In this document: in pieces, positions 1-7,916 of the stretch | How positions within the stretch are numbered: position 1 is the first letter of the stretch | How the letters are laid out: each line of letters starts with the position of its first letter | Assembly (NCBI RefSeq): GCF_002022685.1 | Contig: NZ_CP019790.1 | Coordinates: forward strand, 1 to 55,761 | Origin: Bartonella schoenbuchensis R1 | Lineage (GTDB): Bacteria; Pseudomonadota; Alphaproteobacteria; Rhizobiales; Rhizobiaceae | Direction of reading: 5' to 3' | Length of the DNA: 55,761 nucleotides | Program-made: the position numbers and the translations under genes | The notes under the pieces: generated by a model | The model's database searches: none | Told to the model about the DNA's origin: nothing | The model's input: only the letters and a program-made list of their open reading frames with translations

Positions 1-139
1 ACGTATAATTGCGCCTTCAAAAAATCTTTCGAAGAAAGACATTTTCAGGAGCGCATAAAATGCGCACTTTCGATTATTGATATCAGTGTATTTTTCTGTT
101 AAAAAATTTATAAACTTTACAAAAAAGAAAGATATTTAA
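1..139. other. oriT: Probable oriT, left part (nic-like site plus two hairpins)
   Basis: Non-coding stretch before traC. Read on the minus strand, bases 1-18 give GAAGGCGCAATTATACGT, which resembles the Ti/Q-type nic region as I remember it. Two perfect hairpins follow: TCTTTC(25-30)/GAAAGA(34-39) with a 3-nt loop, and GCGCAT(51-56)/ATGCGC(60-65) with a 3-nt loop. The position between the divergent traA (right end of the window, minus) and traCDG matches Ti-like transfer regions, if the molecule is circular. The nick position itself is inferred. Confidence 0.7.
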
Positions 140-358
140 ATGGCAAGAAAATCATTAAATAAGCTCATAGAAGAAAAAAAGATTCTTGAAGAAAAAAGAA
201 AAAAAATCATTGAAGATATTAAAGCTGCTAAAAAATATGAAGGGGAAAAAATTGCATTATTAGCAGCAGAAGCTGGATTAACAGAATTAAATATAACAAA
301 TGAACAATGGAAAGAAATTTTTGAAGAAGTTAAAAAGCGATTTAAAAAAGAACAATAA
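140..358 (+). CDS. traC: TraC-like relaxosome accessory protein
   Basis: A 72-residue, very lysine- and glutamate-rich, mostly helical protein. Residues 1-35 look like a coiled coil and are followed by the short conserved-looking stretch ALLAAEAGLTEL (about 40-51), typical of the small TraC proteins in traCDG operons. It is the first gene after the presumed oriT and overlaps traD. By family it would help the TraA relaxase act at oriT in the cytoplasm. Assignment rests on size, composition and the order traC-traD-traG; similarity was not computed. Confidence 0.65.
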   Translation: MARKSLNKLIEEKKILEEKRKKIIEDIKAAKKYEGEKIALLAAEAGLTELNITNEQWKEIFEEVKKRFKKEQ

Positions 359-644
359 AAATCTGAATAATCTTGGAAAATCCATAAAATTACTAAGACG
401 TATTGAAAAAAGGATTAGATATTTGAACGATGAAATAAGACGTAAAGATGCACGTGAAAAAATTATATTAGGAGGGCTTGTTGTAAAAGCTGGTCTTAGA
501 GAAGCAAATAAGTCTTTCATTTTAGGTTGTTTGATTCATGCGTCAAAACTCGATGAAACTTCAAAAGAATACAAAGATTTTGAAAAAATAGGAAAAGATG
601 CTTTTGCAGATATGCGGATAATAAATGATAGACAAATTAGATAG
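300..644 (+). CDS. traD: TraD-like conjugal transfer protein
   Basis: Up to 114 residues, basic, with the stretch KIILGGLVVKAGLRE around residues 54-68 that is typical of Ti-type TraD. The ATG at 300 overlaps traC by 59 nt and has no clear ribosome-binding site, so the true start may lie downstream (an in-frame TTG at 321 or CTG at 363 are alternatives); usual TraD proteins are about 70 residues. It overlaps traG by 20 nt, which suggests translational coupling. Presumed accessory role in conjugation. Confidence 0.6.
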   Translation: MNNGKKFLKKLKSDLKKNNKNLNNLGKSIKLLRRIEKRIRYLNDEIRRKDAREKIILGGLVVKAGLREANKSFILGCLIHASKLDETSKEYKDFEKIGKDAFADMRIINDRQIR

Positions 645-2538
645 TAAACAAATCATACTTTTAATATGCCCAATTGTTTTTTCTATCATCATACCTTTTC
701 TTGTTGAGATAACAATCAACAAAATTACAGAAAACGGTACAACACCAGATGCTTATTGGTTCATACGTTCAAAACCTCTTGATATCTTAATCCTTATTGC
801 TTTTTCATGTTCTTTATTCGTCTTGTCACAAAAAAGACATATTAGAAAAAATATCACTATTTCTTCATTAATCGTATTCTGTCTTTTTGCTACTTATTAC
901 AATGCATCTGAATATATCAGATTGAGTCCTTATGTTGGACAAAATGGTATGACGTGGGAAAATGTTTTGCCTTTCTTTGATAGGATGGTTTTAGTTGGAT
1001 CTTTCATTGGAATTGTTATTCTTGGTTTCACTATGAAATTATCATTAGCTCCTCCCTCTCCTTTAAAAAATTCAAAAAATATGATTTTTGGAGGAGCTCA
1101 GTGGATTGATATGAAACGTCTTGAAAATATTTTTCCAAGTAATGGGGAAATAATTATTGGTGAGCGATACAGAGTTGATGAGGACGTTGTAAAAGATATA
1201 CCCTTTAATCCAACAGATAAAACAACATGGGGGAAAGGTGGCAGTCAGCCACTTCTAACATATAACCTTGATTTTGACTCAACACATATGCTCTTTTTTG
1301 CTGGTTCAGGAGGTTATAAAACAACAAGTAATGTCATCCCTACTTGCCTTAAATACAGTGGGCCATTAGTTGTTTTTGATCCATCAACAGAAATCGCTCC
1401 TATCGTTAAAGAAACACGGCAATGCCTTAATAACAGAACCGTGTATGTTCTTGATCCGCATGGAAAATCAACTCAAGCTTTTAATCCTTTAGATTGGTTA
1501 TTAAATGAAAACATCCCCTTATATGAAAGGGAAGCTGGTTTAGTTGAAATTGCTAGACTTTTATTATCTGAAAATCATAAATCAACATCAACAGATCAGT
1601 TCTTTACATCACATGCACACAATTTGTTGACGGGACTGCTGGCTCATATTGTTTTTTCCAATGAATACAAATTAGAAGAAAAAAATCTAAAAACTCTTCG
1701 TGTTCTCGTATCTGAGCCTGAGCCATCTGTTATCAAAAAATTACGTAAATTACAATCTTCCTCACCATCACAGTTTATTCGTGAAACCCTTGGTGTTTTT
1801 ACCAATATGGCAGAACAGACATTTTCCGGTGTTTATGCTACAGCATCAAAAGACACACAATGGCTTTCTCTGTCTAACTATGCTCAGATGATTAGTGGAG
1901 ATGATTTTAAAACAGAAGACATAACAAAAGGCAATATTGATATTTTTTTAAACATCCCTGCTAAAATTTTAAAATCTTATCCTGGTGTCGGTCGCATTCT
2001 TGTTGGTTCCTTTCTTAAGGCAATGGAAGCTGCTAATGGTCATTATGCTAAAAGAGTTTTATTTGTTTTAGATGAAATTGATCTTTTAGGATATATGAAC
2101 ATCTTAGAAGAGGCTCGTGATCGTGGGCGTAAATATGGCATATCACTGATGCTATTTTACCAATCGGTCGGGCAAATTGAAAGACATTTTGGCGATGCTG
2201 GTGCTATGGCATGGTTTGAAAGTTGTGCTTTCGTTAGTTATGCAGCAATTAAAGATATTAAAACAGCTAAAAATATTTCTGAGTCATGTGGAAAAATGAC
2301 TATTGAGGTTAAGGGCAAAAGTAAAACTTTAGGGACAACAGGAGCAAAAGGAACCGAAAGTACAAGCTTTCAACAAAGACCTTTAATTTATCCTCATGAG
2401 ATAACACAATCCATGCGAAAAGATGAACAGATCATCCTTGTACAAGGACAGCCCCCTATTCGTTGTGGACGGTCTATATACTTTAGACGAAAAGATTTCA
2501 AAGCTCTTGCTAACGAAAATAGATTTGCACTTAAATAA
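625..2538 (+). CDS. traG: TraG/VirD4-type coupling protein
   Basis: A 637-residue inner-membrane ATPase that links the TraA-oriT relaxosome, and probably the BID-domain protein VbhT, to the type IV secretion channel. Four hydrophobic segments are visible near residues 10-28, 52-68, 78-92 and 121-136. The Walker A motif is GSGGYKTT (227-234) and Walker B is VLFVLDEIDLL with D483/E484. Length and layout fit the TraG/VirD4 family. Last gene of the traCDG operon, overlapping traD. About 90 nt follow before the next gene. Confidence 0.93.
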   Translation: MIDKLDSKQIILLICPIVFSIIIPFLVEITINKITENGTTPDAYWFIRSKPLDILILIAFSCSLFVLSQKRHIRKNITISSLIVFCLFATYYNASEYIRLSPYVGQNGMTWENVLPFFDRMVLVGSFIGIVILGFTMKLSLAPPSPLKNSKNMIFGGAQWIDMKRLENIFPSNGEIIIGERYRVDEDVVKDIPFNPTDKTTWGKGGSQPLLTYNLDFDSTHMLFFAGSGGYKTTSNVIPTCLKYSGPLVVFDPSTEIAPIVKETRQCLNNRTVYVLDPHGKSTQAFNPLDWLLNENIPLYEREAGLVEIARLLLSENHKSTSTDQFFTSHAHNLLTGLLAHIVFSNEYKLEEKNLKTLRVLVSEPEPSVIKKLRKLQSSSPSQFIRETLGVFTNMAEQTFSGVYATASKDTQWLSLSNYAQMISGDDFKTEDITKGNIDIFLNIPAKILKSYPGVGRILVGSFLKAMEAANGHYAKRVLFVLDEIDLLGYMNILEEARDRGRKYGISLMLFYQSVGQIERHFGDAGAMAWFESCAFVSYAAIKDIKTAKNISESCGKMTIEVKGKSKTLGTTGAKGTESTSFQQRPLIYPHEITQSMRKDEQIILVQGQPPIRCGRSIYFRRKDFKALANENRFALK

Positions 2539-2638
2539 CAAAACTCCTATTTTCAAAAAAATGAGTGAATTTTACTTGTGTATTATAACTATACAGCATA
2601 TAGTAAATTATGATTTTACATACTAAAAGTGCGAGGGG

Positions 2639-3110
2639 GTGAGGATAATGAATAGTATATCTGAGATTGAGCTAAACAAAGCAGAAGAGAGCTTACACGA
2701 AGAACAACTTGTTTCAAAAAAGAAACGTAAACGCAATCTATTTATACGCACACTTTTATCTTTTATAAATCTATTTTTGCTTTTCCTTTTCCTTTTCCTC
2801 TTCCTTTTGTTTATTCGTACACCAGTTCGTGCCATCCTAAATTTTTTCGTGGGAGGATCAATATTAACGTTATTCTTTTTCAGTGTTGGATACATGCTAG
2901 TAGATGAAACATCGTTTTTGCACATAGCAATAATAATCACTGGAATTGTCTTTACAGTTCTCTGTTTATTAGGCACTTGGGCTTATGATGCACTTTTACT
3001 GTCTCTTGCGCCTCCTGGTTATGATCTCGTGCTTTTCGAATAATGAGGTCTCACTTCGTTTGTACAGAATTCAAAATGAGAGGCTTTCCGCCTCTCAAAC
3101 TCACCGGACC
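2639..3110 (+). repeat. Left arm of a long imperfect inverted repeat
   Basis: This segment, including the membrane-protein gene and the following hairpin, recurs in reverse orientation at about 3491-3970. Beyond the genes, the shared part runs from the gene ends through GTACAAACGAAGTGAGA and the hairpin AGAGGCGGAAAGCCTCT. The arms flank about 380 bp containing one copy of the 200-bp palindromic element. Confidence 0.7.
2648..3043 (+). CDS. Small membrane protein, copy 1 of an inverted pair
   Basis: A 131-residue protein with a charged N-terminus (SEIELNKAEESLHEE, then a KKKRKR cluster near residue 26) and three or four strongly hydrophobic segments, ending in the motif AYDALLLSLAPPGYD. The start at 2648 follows a good GAGGGGGTGAGG ribosome site and matches the start of its inverted paralogue at 3561-3953; an ATG at 2639 is less likely. 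Family not recognised. It is not obviously part of the tra operon. A third, truncated copy lies at 5448-5545. Confidence 0.6.
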   Translation: MNSISEIELNKAEESLHEEQLVSKKKRKRNLFIRTLLSFINLFLLFLFLFLFLLFIRTPVRAILNFFVGGSILTLFFFSVGYMLVDETSFLHIAIIITGIVFTVLCLLGTWAYDALLLSLAPPGYDLVLFE

Positions 3111-3296
3111 GCTCACCAAAATCATGAAGTCGTTTCCGCTTTTAGAGAAGGGACTAACAAGCCTAGGTTCTTAAGGTCAAGGAAGCCCCTATGGGGCGCT
3201 TAACAGCGTCCTTGACTCCAGAACCTAACGGTTTGTTCTATCCTTCTCACGCGGCTCCGAAATCATGATATTAAGAGGAGAGCTTATAAGGGCATT
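3100..3296 (-). repeat. 200-bp palindromic element, copy 1 (inverted)
   Basis: About 197 bp that folds back on itself over its whole length. Read on the minus strand, outer arms begin at CATGATTTCGG and end at its partner ending CTTCATG. The inner part is GTCAAGGA...TCCTTGAC enclosing two small stems (CGC..GCG and CCCC-ATA-GGGG). Six copies exist on this plasmid; this is the only one in this orientation. Confidence 0.75.
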
Positions 3297-3303
3297 TCAA
3301 AAA

Positions 3304-3490
3304 ATGCCTTAAAAAAGCATTCTATATGGTGGGGAAGATACTAATGTGTGTTAAGTAAAGAGGATATATTTTAAGCTGTTTTAACTAAACACGTACAGTA
3401 TTTATACCGGCCATCTCAAGTCTAATAGCTAGATTAGCGCTAATAACAGACTTTCCATTTTAAACCCTAGAAAGCGTTATACAAGATAAA
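3304..3490. other. Non-coding interval with no recognised gene
   Basis: I see no gene here. A small hairpin GGCATTT/AAATGCC sits at the left edge, overlapping the end of the palindromic element. The rest is AT-rich spacer between the two inverted arms. Confidence 0.4.
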
Positions 3491-3970
3491 CCAAGCTATG
3501 GAGTTTGAGAGGCGGAAAGCCTCTCATTTTGAATTATGTACAAACGAAGTGAGATCTCATTTAATCGAAAAGTATGATATCATAACCAGGAGGTGCTAGA
3601 CGTAGTATGAGCGCATCATAGCCCCAAATAACCGATAAACTGAGAATTGCAAGGACAGCTCCAGTAATTATTATTCCTATTTCTATTGATGATATTCCTT
3701 CTACTCCCAGTAAATATGCTCCACCGTAAAGGAGTACCGATGACATTCCCGCTGCCGTTAAAAATTTTAAGAACAAAAGAACTGGTGTACGAATAAATAA
3801 AAGGAAGAGGAAAAGGAGATGTAAAAATCTACCTATGAAAAATAAAAATATACGTATAAATAGATTGCGTTTACGTTTCTTTTTTGGAACAGGCAGTTCT
3901 TCGTGTAAGCTTTCTTCTGTCTTGTTTAGCTCAATCTCAGATATACTATTCATTATCCTTATCCCCTCGC
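3491..3970 (-). repeat. Right arm of the long imperfect inverted repeat
   Basis: Reverse-oriented partner of 2639-3110. It contains the hairpin AGAGGCGGAAAGCCTCT near 3500-3525 and the second membrane-protein gene. Confidence 0.7.
3561..3953 (-). CDS. Small membrane protein, copy 2 of an inverted pair
   Basis: A 130-residue paralogue of the protein at 2648-3043, facing it. The N-terminal 40 residues (including SEIELNKTEESLHEE and KKKRKR) and the C-terminal APPGYDIILFD are nearly the same, while the hydrophobic middle has diverged (for example AAGMSSVLLYGGAYLLG against a different sequence in copy 1). The ribosome site is GAGGGGATAAGG. Divergence only in the membrane segments suggests both copies are maintained. 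Function unknown; an envelope or exclusion role is only a guess. Confidence 0.6.
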   Translation of the reverse strand: MNSISEIELNKTEESLHEELPVPKKKRKRNLFIRIFLFFIGRFLHLLFLFLLFIRTPVLLFLKFLTAAGMSSVLLYGGAYLLGVEGISSIEIGIIITGAVLAILSLSVIWGYDALILRLAPPGYDIILFD

Positions 3971-4153
3971 GTCTTTAAATATATAAAATCGTAATTTAAT
4001 ATATACTGTATCTTTACAAAATGTAATAACAACTTCAAACTTTTCTTTTAGGGGCTTAATTTTTTTAAAACTAACCAAGATTAAACTGCACAATTTATGT
4101 GACTTGGTTTTGTTTTTTGCTGTTTAAAAGCAGGCGCCCCCCTCACCTGTTAT

Positions 4154-4822
4154 TTACGCTGCTATAGCAACCGTCTTGACGACATTATCGCCTTCATAAA
4201 CCTCACAATTTGTTGGAACACTAAACAACTCACTGCGTCTTTTAATCCTCGCATTTCCATGAACTTTTCCACGAATTACTCCGTAACCTGTCACTTTCGC
4301 ATTTCCATAAACAGAACCGTAAATCTTAAAATGATCACCAACTGTAGCGTTTTCATAAACTTCACCAAAAATTCTTACAGCACCAGAGACTTTTGCATTC
4401 CCATAAATTTTTGCCCCTGGTTTAATACGAGCTGAACCAGAGACCTGAGAATACCCAAAAACATGTGCATCATTATGAATCCATGCTTTATTTAAAATAC
4501 GAGCATTCCCATAAACTTTTGCACGAATATAAACACGAGTATTTCCAGACACATGAGCATTACCATAAACGTGGCCACTAACAACAGCATCATCACATAC
4601 AATAGCATTGTCGTAAACTAAAGCTTCACCACACACAAATGCATTACCCCCAACCCAACAATCGCCATTATGAGAAAGATTTTCTTCTTTCTCTATAAAA
4701 CCACCTAAATCACCAGCTTTAACATCACCAAAGTCTCTTAACGCACGAATACGATGAAGAGTACGCTTACCAGCTTTTAGGGTCTCATTTGTAAATTCAT
4801 ATTTTTTAAAGATCGTGTTCAT
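4154..4822 (-). CDS. Left-handed beta-helix (hexapeptide-repeat-like) protein
   Basis: 222 residues from the ATG at 4822, which has a good AAGGAG site 6 nt upstream. The N-terminal 40 residues (KKYEFTNETL..LHRIRALRDFGDVKAGDLGGFIEKEENLS) are shared with the genes at 11434 and 18782. After that come at least 15 short repeats of the type VYGNAxVSGxA, which predict a parallel beta-helix; no catalytic residues of acetyltransferases are visible. Such proteins occur in phages and as polymer-forming scaffolds, so substrate and role are unknown. Its mRNA has a long structured leader (4823-5062). Confidence 0.75.
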   Translation of the reverse strand: MNTIFKKYEFTNETLKAGKRTLHRIRALRDFGDVKAGDLGGFIEKEENLSHNGDCWVGGNAFVCGEALVYDNAIVCDDAVVSGHVYGNAHVSGNTRVYIRAKVYGNARILNKAWIHNDAHVFGYSQVSGSARIKPGAKIYGNAKVSGAVRIFGEVYENATVGDHFKIYGSVYGNAKVTGYGVIRGKVHGNARIKRRSELFSVPTNCEVYEGDNVVKTVAIAA

Positions 4823-5062
4823 AATGAACTCCTTACGGTTAATAAAAGTTTTGAATTGACCCCTTACAGAAGTCGGGTGCTCAAAACACGGCCGTAAGTC
4901 CGTCGTTACACTTTTCCCATAAAAGGGTATTGTATGGTGTAACCACACCCGACAAAGTCGTTATACGTTGTAATACGTATAAAAGATAGTCAGTTTTTTA
5001 AAGACAGAGGAGAGATTGTTTCGTAATCTATCCGCTTACGGCTTAAGTGTTTTGATCACTTG
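4823..5062 (-). ncRNA. Structured 5' leader RNA of the beta-helix gene
   Basis: About 240 nt between the promoter and the start codon. In plus-strand positions the stems are: P1 4872-4879/4946-4953 (GTCGGGTG/CACCCGAC); P2 4905-4911/4937-4943 (GTTACAC/GTGTAAC) with an inner CCC/GGG (4916-4918/4925-4927); P3 4888-4891/4900-4903 (ACGG/CCGT); a separate hairpin 4961-4968/4975-4982; and an AAGTG/CACTT hairpin near 5044-5061. The homologous leaders at 11944 and 19292 keep the same stems with compensating changes (inner stem becomes CTC/GAG, P1 gains a wobble). This suggests a selected RNA structure, possibly a cis-regulatory element; the ligand or factor is unknown. Confidence 0.6.
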
Positions 5063-5068
5063 AGTATT

Positions 5069-5097
5069 TATATAGCAAAATTCTCTTTTGTTGTCAA
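5069..5097 (-). promoter_or_regulatory. Promoter of the beta-helix gene
   Basis: Minus-strand TTGACA (5097-5092), a 17-nt spacer and TATATA (5074-5069), close to the sigma70 consensus. The same -35, spacing and -10 are kept in the two homologous loci (12186-12214 and 19534-19562). Confidence 0.75.
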
Positions 5098-5196
5098 TTA
5101 TTTTATTCTCTTTTTTTGACATTTTTTATAATTTTTTCAGATACATAGCTCACAAAAAAGCCTTATATTTTTCTCAACTTTTTTCTATTTAAGTGC

Positions 5197-5396
5197 CCTT
5201 ATAAGCTCCCCCCTTAATATCATGATTTCGGAGCCGCGTGAGAAGGACAAAACAAACCGTTTAGGTGTCTTAAGTCAAGGACGCTGTTAAGCGCCCCATA
5301 GGGGTTTCCTTGACCTTAAGAACCTAGGCTTGTTAGTCCATTCTCTAAACGCGGAAACGACTTCATGATTTTGGTGAGCGGTCCGGTGAGTTTGAG
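5197..5396 (+). repeat. 200-bp palindromic element, copy 2
   Basis: Forward copy with all parts: outer arms CATGATTTCGG...CTTCATG, inner stem GTCAAGGA/TCCTTGAC, and the two small stems CGC/GCG and CCCC/GGGG. It is flanked on the right by the small hairpin GAGAGGT/ACCTCT-like sequence and a truncated membrane-protein gene. Confidence 0.75.
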
Positions 5397-5447
5397 AGGT
5401 GGAAAACCTCTTATTTTGAATTATGTACAAACGAAGTGAGATCTCAT

Positions 5448-5545
5448 TTAACCGAAAAGTATGATATCATAACCAGGAGGCTCTAGACGTAGTAAGAGCG
5501 CATCATAAGTCCAAGACGCCCATAAACAAGCACATGCAAAGATAA
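5448..5545 (-). pseudogene. 3' remnant of the small membrane protein gene
   Basis: Only the last 32 or so codons remain; they read WTYDALLLRLEPPGYDIILFG then stop, matching the end of the proteins at 2648 and 3561. Upstream coding sequence is lost; the sequence runs into the AT-rich region before parA. Confidence 0.7.
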
Positions 5546-5559
5546 ATCCACAAAAAAAT

Positions 5560-5719
5560 AATTTATTGTACATATATTATATGTATAGCATATGTGTAAC
5601 ATATGTTAAGAATATATAATACATATTTATTATATAAATTTTACAAATATTAAACATATGTTAAGTGTATGTTATGTATAAGTGTGACATATATAATATG
5701 TATGCAAGGATCTTTATAT
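5560..5719 (+). promoter_or_regulatory. AT-rich repeats upstream of parA, possible parS/operator
   Basis: This 160-bp stretch repeats the word ACATATGTTAAG (near 5598 and 5653) and has many ATATGT/ACATAT palindromic halves. The position directly before a ParA-type gene suggests a partition site or autoregulatory operator. Not proven; the repeats are partly low-complexity. Confidence 0.45.
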
Positions 5720-6403
5720 ATGCCAACAATTGTATTTTGTTCAACAAAAGGTGGTGTTGGAAAATCAACATCAGCGCTTATTCTTTCTCAGGTGTTAGCT
5801 CACCATGGATCTAAGGTAAAAATAATAGATACTGATCCCAATCAGCCTATTGCTGATGAATGGTGGCAAAATGCTGGTCCTCATTATCCAGATAATATAG
5901 ATGTTCAAGGAGGGGTTAATGAAAATACCATTATAGACGTTATAGATGAAGCAGTGGATACAAATAGTTTTGTTATTGTTGATCTTGAAGGGTCAGCAAA
6001 TATAACAGCATCATACGCTATTAGTCGTTCTGATATGGTTATTATTCCTATGGCCGGAACAAAACTTGATAGTCGCGAAGCGGCAAAAGTCATTGCTTTT
6101 ATAGCTCGTGAAGGAAGAGCAAGACGAAGTGATATTCCTTATCGTATCATGTTTTCAAAATGCTCTGTAATACAAACTCGTGAAGAAAAAGAAATCCGTA
6201 AAGAACTGATTGAAGCAAAGCTTCCTGTTTTGGATCACGGAATGATGAATAAAGCTGCCTTTTCTTCTATTTTTGGATTCGGTTGCACTCTTTATCAACT
6301 CAATAAAGAAGATGTATCAAACGCTGAATCTGCCATAAAGAATGCTGAACAAGTTGCTACTGATATTGTGAAAGCATTAAAACTCGAAGGAATAATAAAA
6401 TGA
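5720..6403 (+). CDS. parA: ParA/VirC1-like ATPase
   Basis: 227 residues from the ATG at 5720 (an AAGGA site lies about 10 nt upstream; the longer frame from 5669 lacks a site). The deviant Walker A motif KGGVGKST is near residues 9-16, and the stretch DLEGSANITASYAISRSD (about 93-110) resembles VirC1 and plasmid ParA proteins. These are cytoplasmic ATPases that position plasmids or deliver relaxosomes to the cell pole. Overlaps the next gene by 4 nt (ATGA), forming an operon. Confidence 0.85.
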   Translation: MPTIVFCSTKGGVGKSTSALILSQVLAHHGSKVKIIDTDPNQPIADEWWQNAGPHYPDNIDVQGGVNENTIIDVIDEAVDTNSFVIVDLEGSANITASYAISRSDMVIIPMAGTKLDSREAAKVIAFIAREGRARRSDIPYRIMFSKCSVIQTREEKEIRKELIEAKLPVLDHGMMNKAAFSSIFGFGCTLYQLNKEDVSNAESAIKNAEQVATDIVKALKLEGIIK

Positions 6404-6768
6404 TAAAAGAACGCAAATCAACATTTTCAGCCTTAAAGGATCTACATGATTTAAAACCTATTACAAAGGCTCCTAAGCGTGAAAAACAAGATATTGATAA
6501 AATTGCACAACAAAGTGGTTTTACAACGCGTCATGCATCCTATGAAAATCTAAGAGAACCTATTTTAACTAAATCCGGTTCTATTGATGGTCGTTCTAGA
6601 CGCCGCAGTATGAAAACTAACCGCATAACTCTTTCAATCAGACCTGATGTTGACGAAGAATTCCGCGCACTCGCTGAAAAATTAACGCCACCTGGACAAG
6701 ATCTTTTAACTCTTGGTGATGTTTTGCAGTTTTTAATCTATTATTATAACAATGCTGAAAAAGATTAA
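6400..6768 (+). CDS. Ribbon-helix-helix partner of ParA (ParB/VirC2-like)
   Basis: 122 residues, basic. The C-terminal half (TNRITLSIRPDVDEEFRALAEKL ... TLGDVLQFLIYY) reads as a ribbon-helix-helix DNA-binding domain; the N-terminus is probably disordered. Coupled to parA by an ATGA overlap, so it is the likely DNA-binding half of a partition pair, or a VirC2-like oriT-proximal factor given the VirC1-like ATPase. Its stop abuts the stop of the converging gene at 6769. Confidence 0.7.
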   Translation: MIKERKSTFSALKDLHDLKPITKAPKREKQDIDKIAQQSGFTTRHASYENLREPILTKSGSIDGRSRRRSMKTNRITLSIRPDVDEEFRALAEKLTPPGQDLLTLGDVLQFLIYYYNNAEKD

Positions 6769-7092
6769 CTAAGGAGCAAAAATAACGTCAACATGGCCTT
6801 TCAGTGTGCTCACTTTTTCAGAGCTAACAACAATTTTGATATCATTGCCCAATTCAGCTAAACACTCAAGCATCTTCATCTTATTAATTCCTCGAAATTC
6901 TCCATTTAGGATATTGGATAACTTAGGTTGAGAGAGAGTCAAAATTTGACAAGCTTGTTTTTGAGTTAGACCTTTTTCTTTAAGGATTTGACTAATTTTT
7001 CTAGCAAGTTTTGCTTTAATAAGCATCTCTTCAGAATCTGGAAAATCAAGATCTGCATAAATATTACAACTTCCGTGAAAAATGTCTGTCAT
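6769..7092 (-). CDS. Orphan XRE-type antitoxin (HigA-like)
   Basis: 107 residues with a helix-turn-helix at about 45-66 (KEKGLTQKQACQILTLSQPKLSNILNG). The family usually lies downstream of a RelE-like toxin and represses the operon. Here nothing resembling a toxin is found on either side within 800 bp, so it is an orphan antitoxin or a stand-alone repressor. It converges with the parA operon with no gap. Confidence 0.65.
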   Translation of the reverse strand: MTDIFHGSCNIYADLDFPDSEEMLIKAKLARKISQILKEKGLTQKQACQILTLSQPKLSNILNGEFRGINKMKMLECLAELGNDIKIVVSSEKVSTLKGHVDVIFAP

Positions 7093-7370
7093 TTTTATTC
7101 TTATTCCAGTTGTTCTGTTAATTTAAAACATTCTTTGATGAGGCCTATATTTAATTAAATGTTACAATGCTATGAGTTGATTAAAAAAACAATGGAGTAT
7201 GTAAAGAGTATTTTTATATTGCACAGTGTAAACAAGCGCGATAAGTTTCTTGTTTACTGTATGTAATAATCTTTAATATATTTGTAGATTCAAAACCTTT
7301 CAAGTTTTGACATTTTTTCAAACACATAATTAACGAAAAACCTTATATTTTTATCAACTTTTTCTACTTA
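7093..7370. other. Non-coding interval
   Basis: No gene seen. It contains the promoter side of the orphan antitoxin gene and, at its right end, AT-rich sequence also found before other copies of the palindromic element (for example near 5150 and 12250). Confidence 0.4.
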
Positions 7371-7570
7371 AGTGCCTTTATAAGCTCCCCCCTTATATCA
7401 TGATTTTAGAACCGCATGAGAAGGACAAAACAAATCATTTAGGTTTTTCAAATCAAGGACGCTGTTAAACGCTCCATAGGGGTTGCCTTGACCTTAAGAA
7501 CCTAGGTTTGTTAGTCTCTTCGTTAAACGCGGAAAAAATTTCATGATCTTGGTGAGTAGTCGGGAAACTT
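7371..7570 (+). repeat. 200-bp palindromic element, copy 3 (degenerate)
   Basis: Recognisable throughout but with many substitutions compared with copies 2, 4 and 5 (for example AACCGCATGAG for AGCCGCGTGAG, and GAGTAGTCGGGAAAC near the right end). The paired core GTCAAGGA/TCCTTGAC has changed to ATCAAGGA/GCCTTGAC. It looks like an old copy losing its structure. Confidence 0.65.
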
Positions 7571-7701
7571 CGAGAGGTGGAAAACCTTTTATTGATAGAA
7601 AGTCTTTTTTAAAAGACAATTTTAAAATTAATTTCTAATTAGAATGAAAACTTCTTAAATTCACGACATGTAGTACTCTTATAATTATTTGATAAATAAA
7701 C

Positions 7702-7740
7702 AATATTTATTACGTATCTTGTACGTAAATAATAAATATT
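7702..7740. repeat. AT-rich imperfect palindrome
   Basis: AATATTTATT-ACGTA, a 5-nt loop, then TACGTAAATAATAAATATT. It lies in the 350-bp gene-free stretch between the palindromic element and vapB. Possible operator or cruciform; function unknown. Confidence 0.4.
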
Positions 7741-7916
7741 CACTATTTATTTTGTGCGTAATAATTGAGAATAGGGTATATATTCCAGTTAACAGTGATT
7801 TTCTATTACCATTTTGAGATAGACCATCTGCTTACAATTTCTTTTGAAGAAGTAATTGAATTTTACATTACTTTCATATATAATTAATAACTATATTTAT
7901 AAATGAGGATTTTTTT

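Noticed and set aside
287..520. Minus-strand 77-codon frame opposite traD
   Set aside because: Antisense to the lysine-rich traC/traD genes, which yields phenylalanine-rich shadows.
5560..5719. CRISPR-like array or iterons before parA
   Set aside because: Repeats are short, AT-rich and unevenly spaced; no conserved repeat-spacer pattern. No CRISPR array was seen anywhere in the window.
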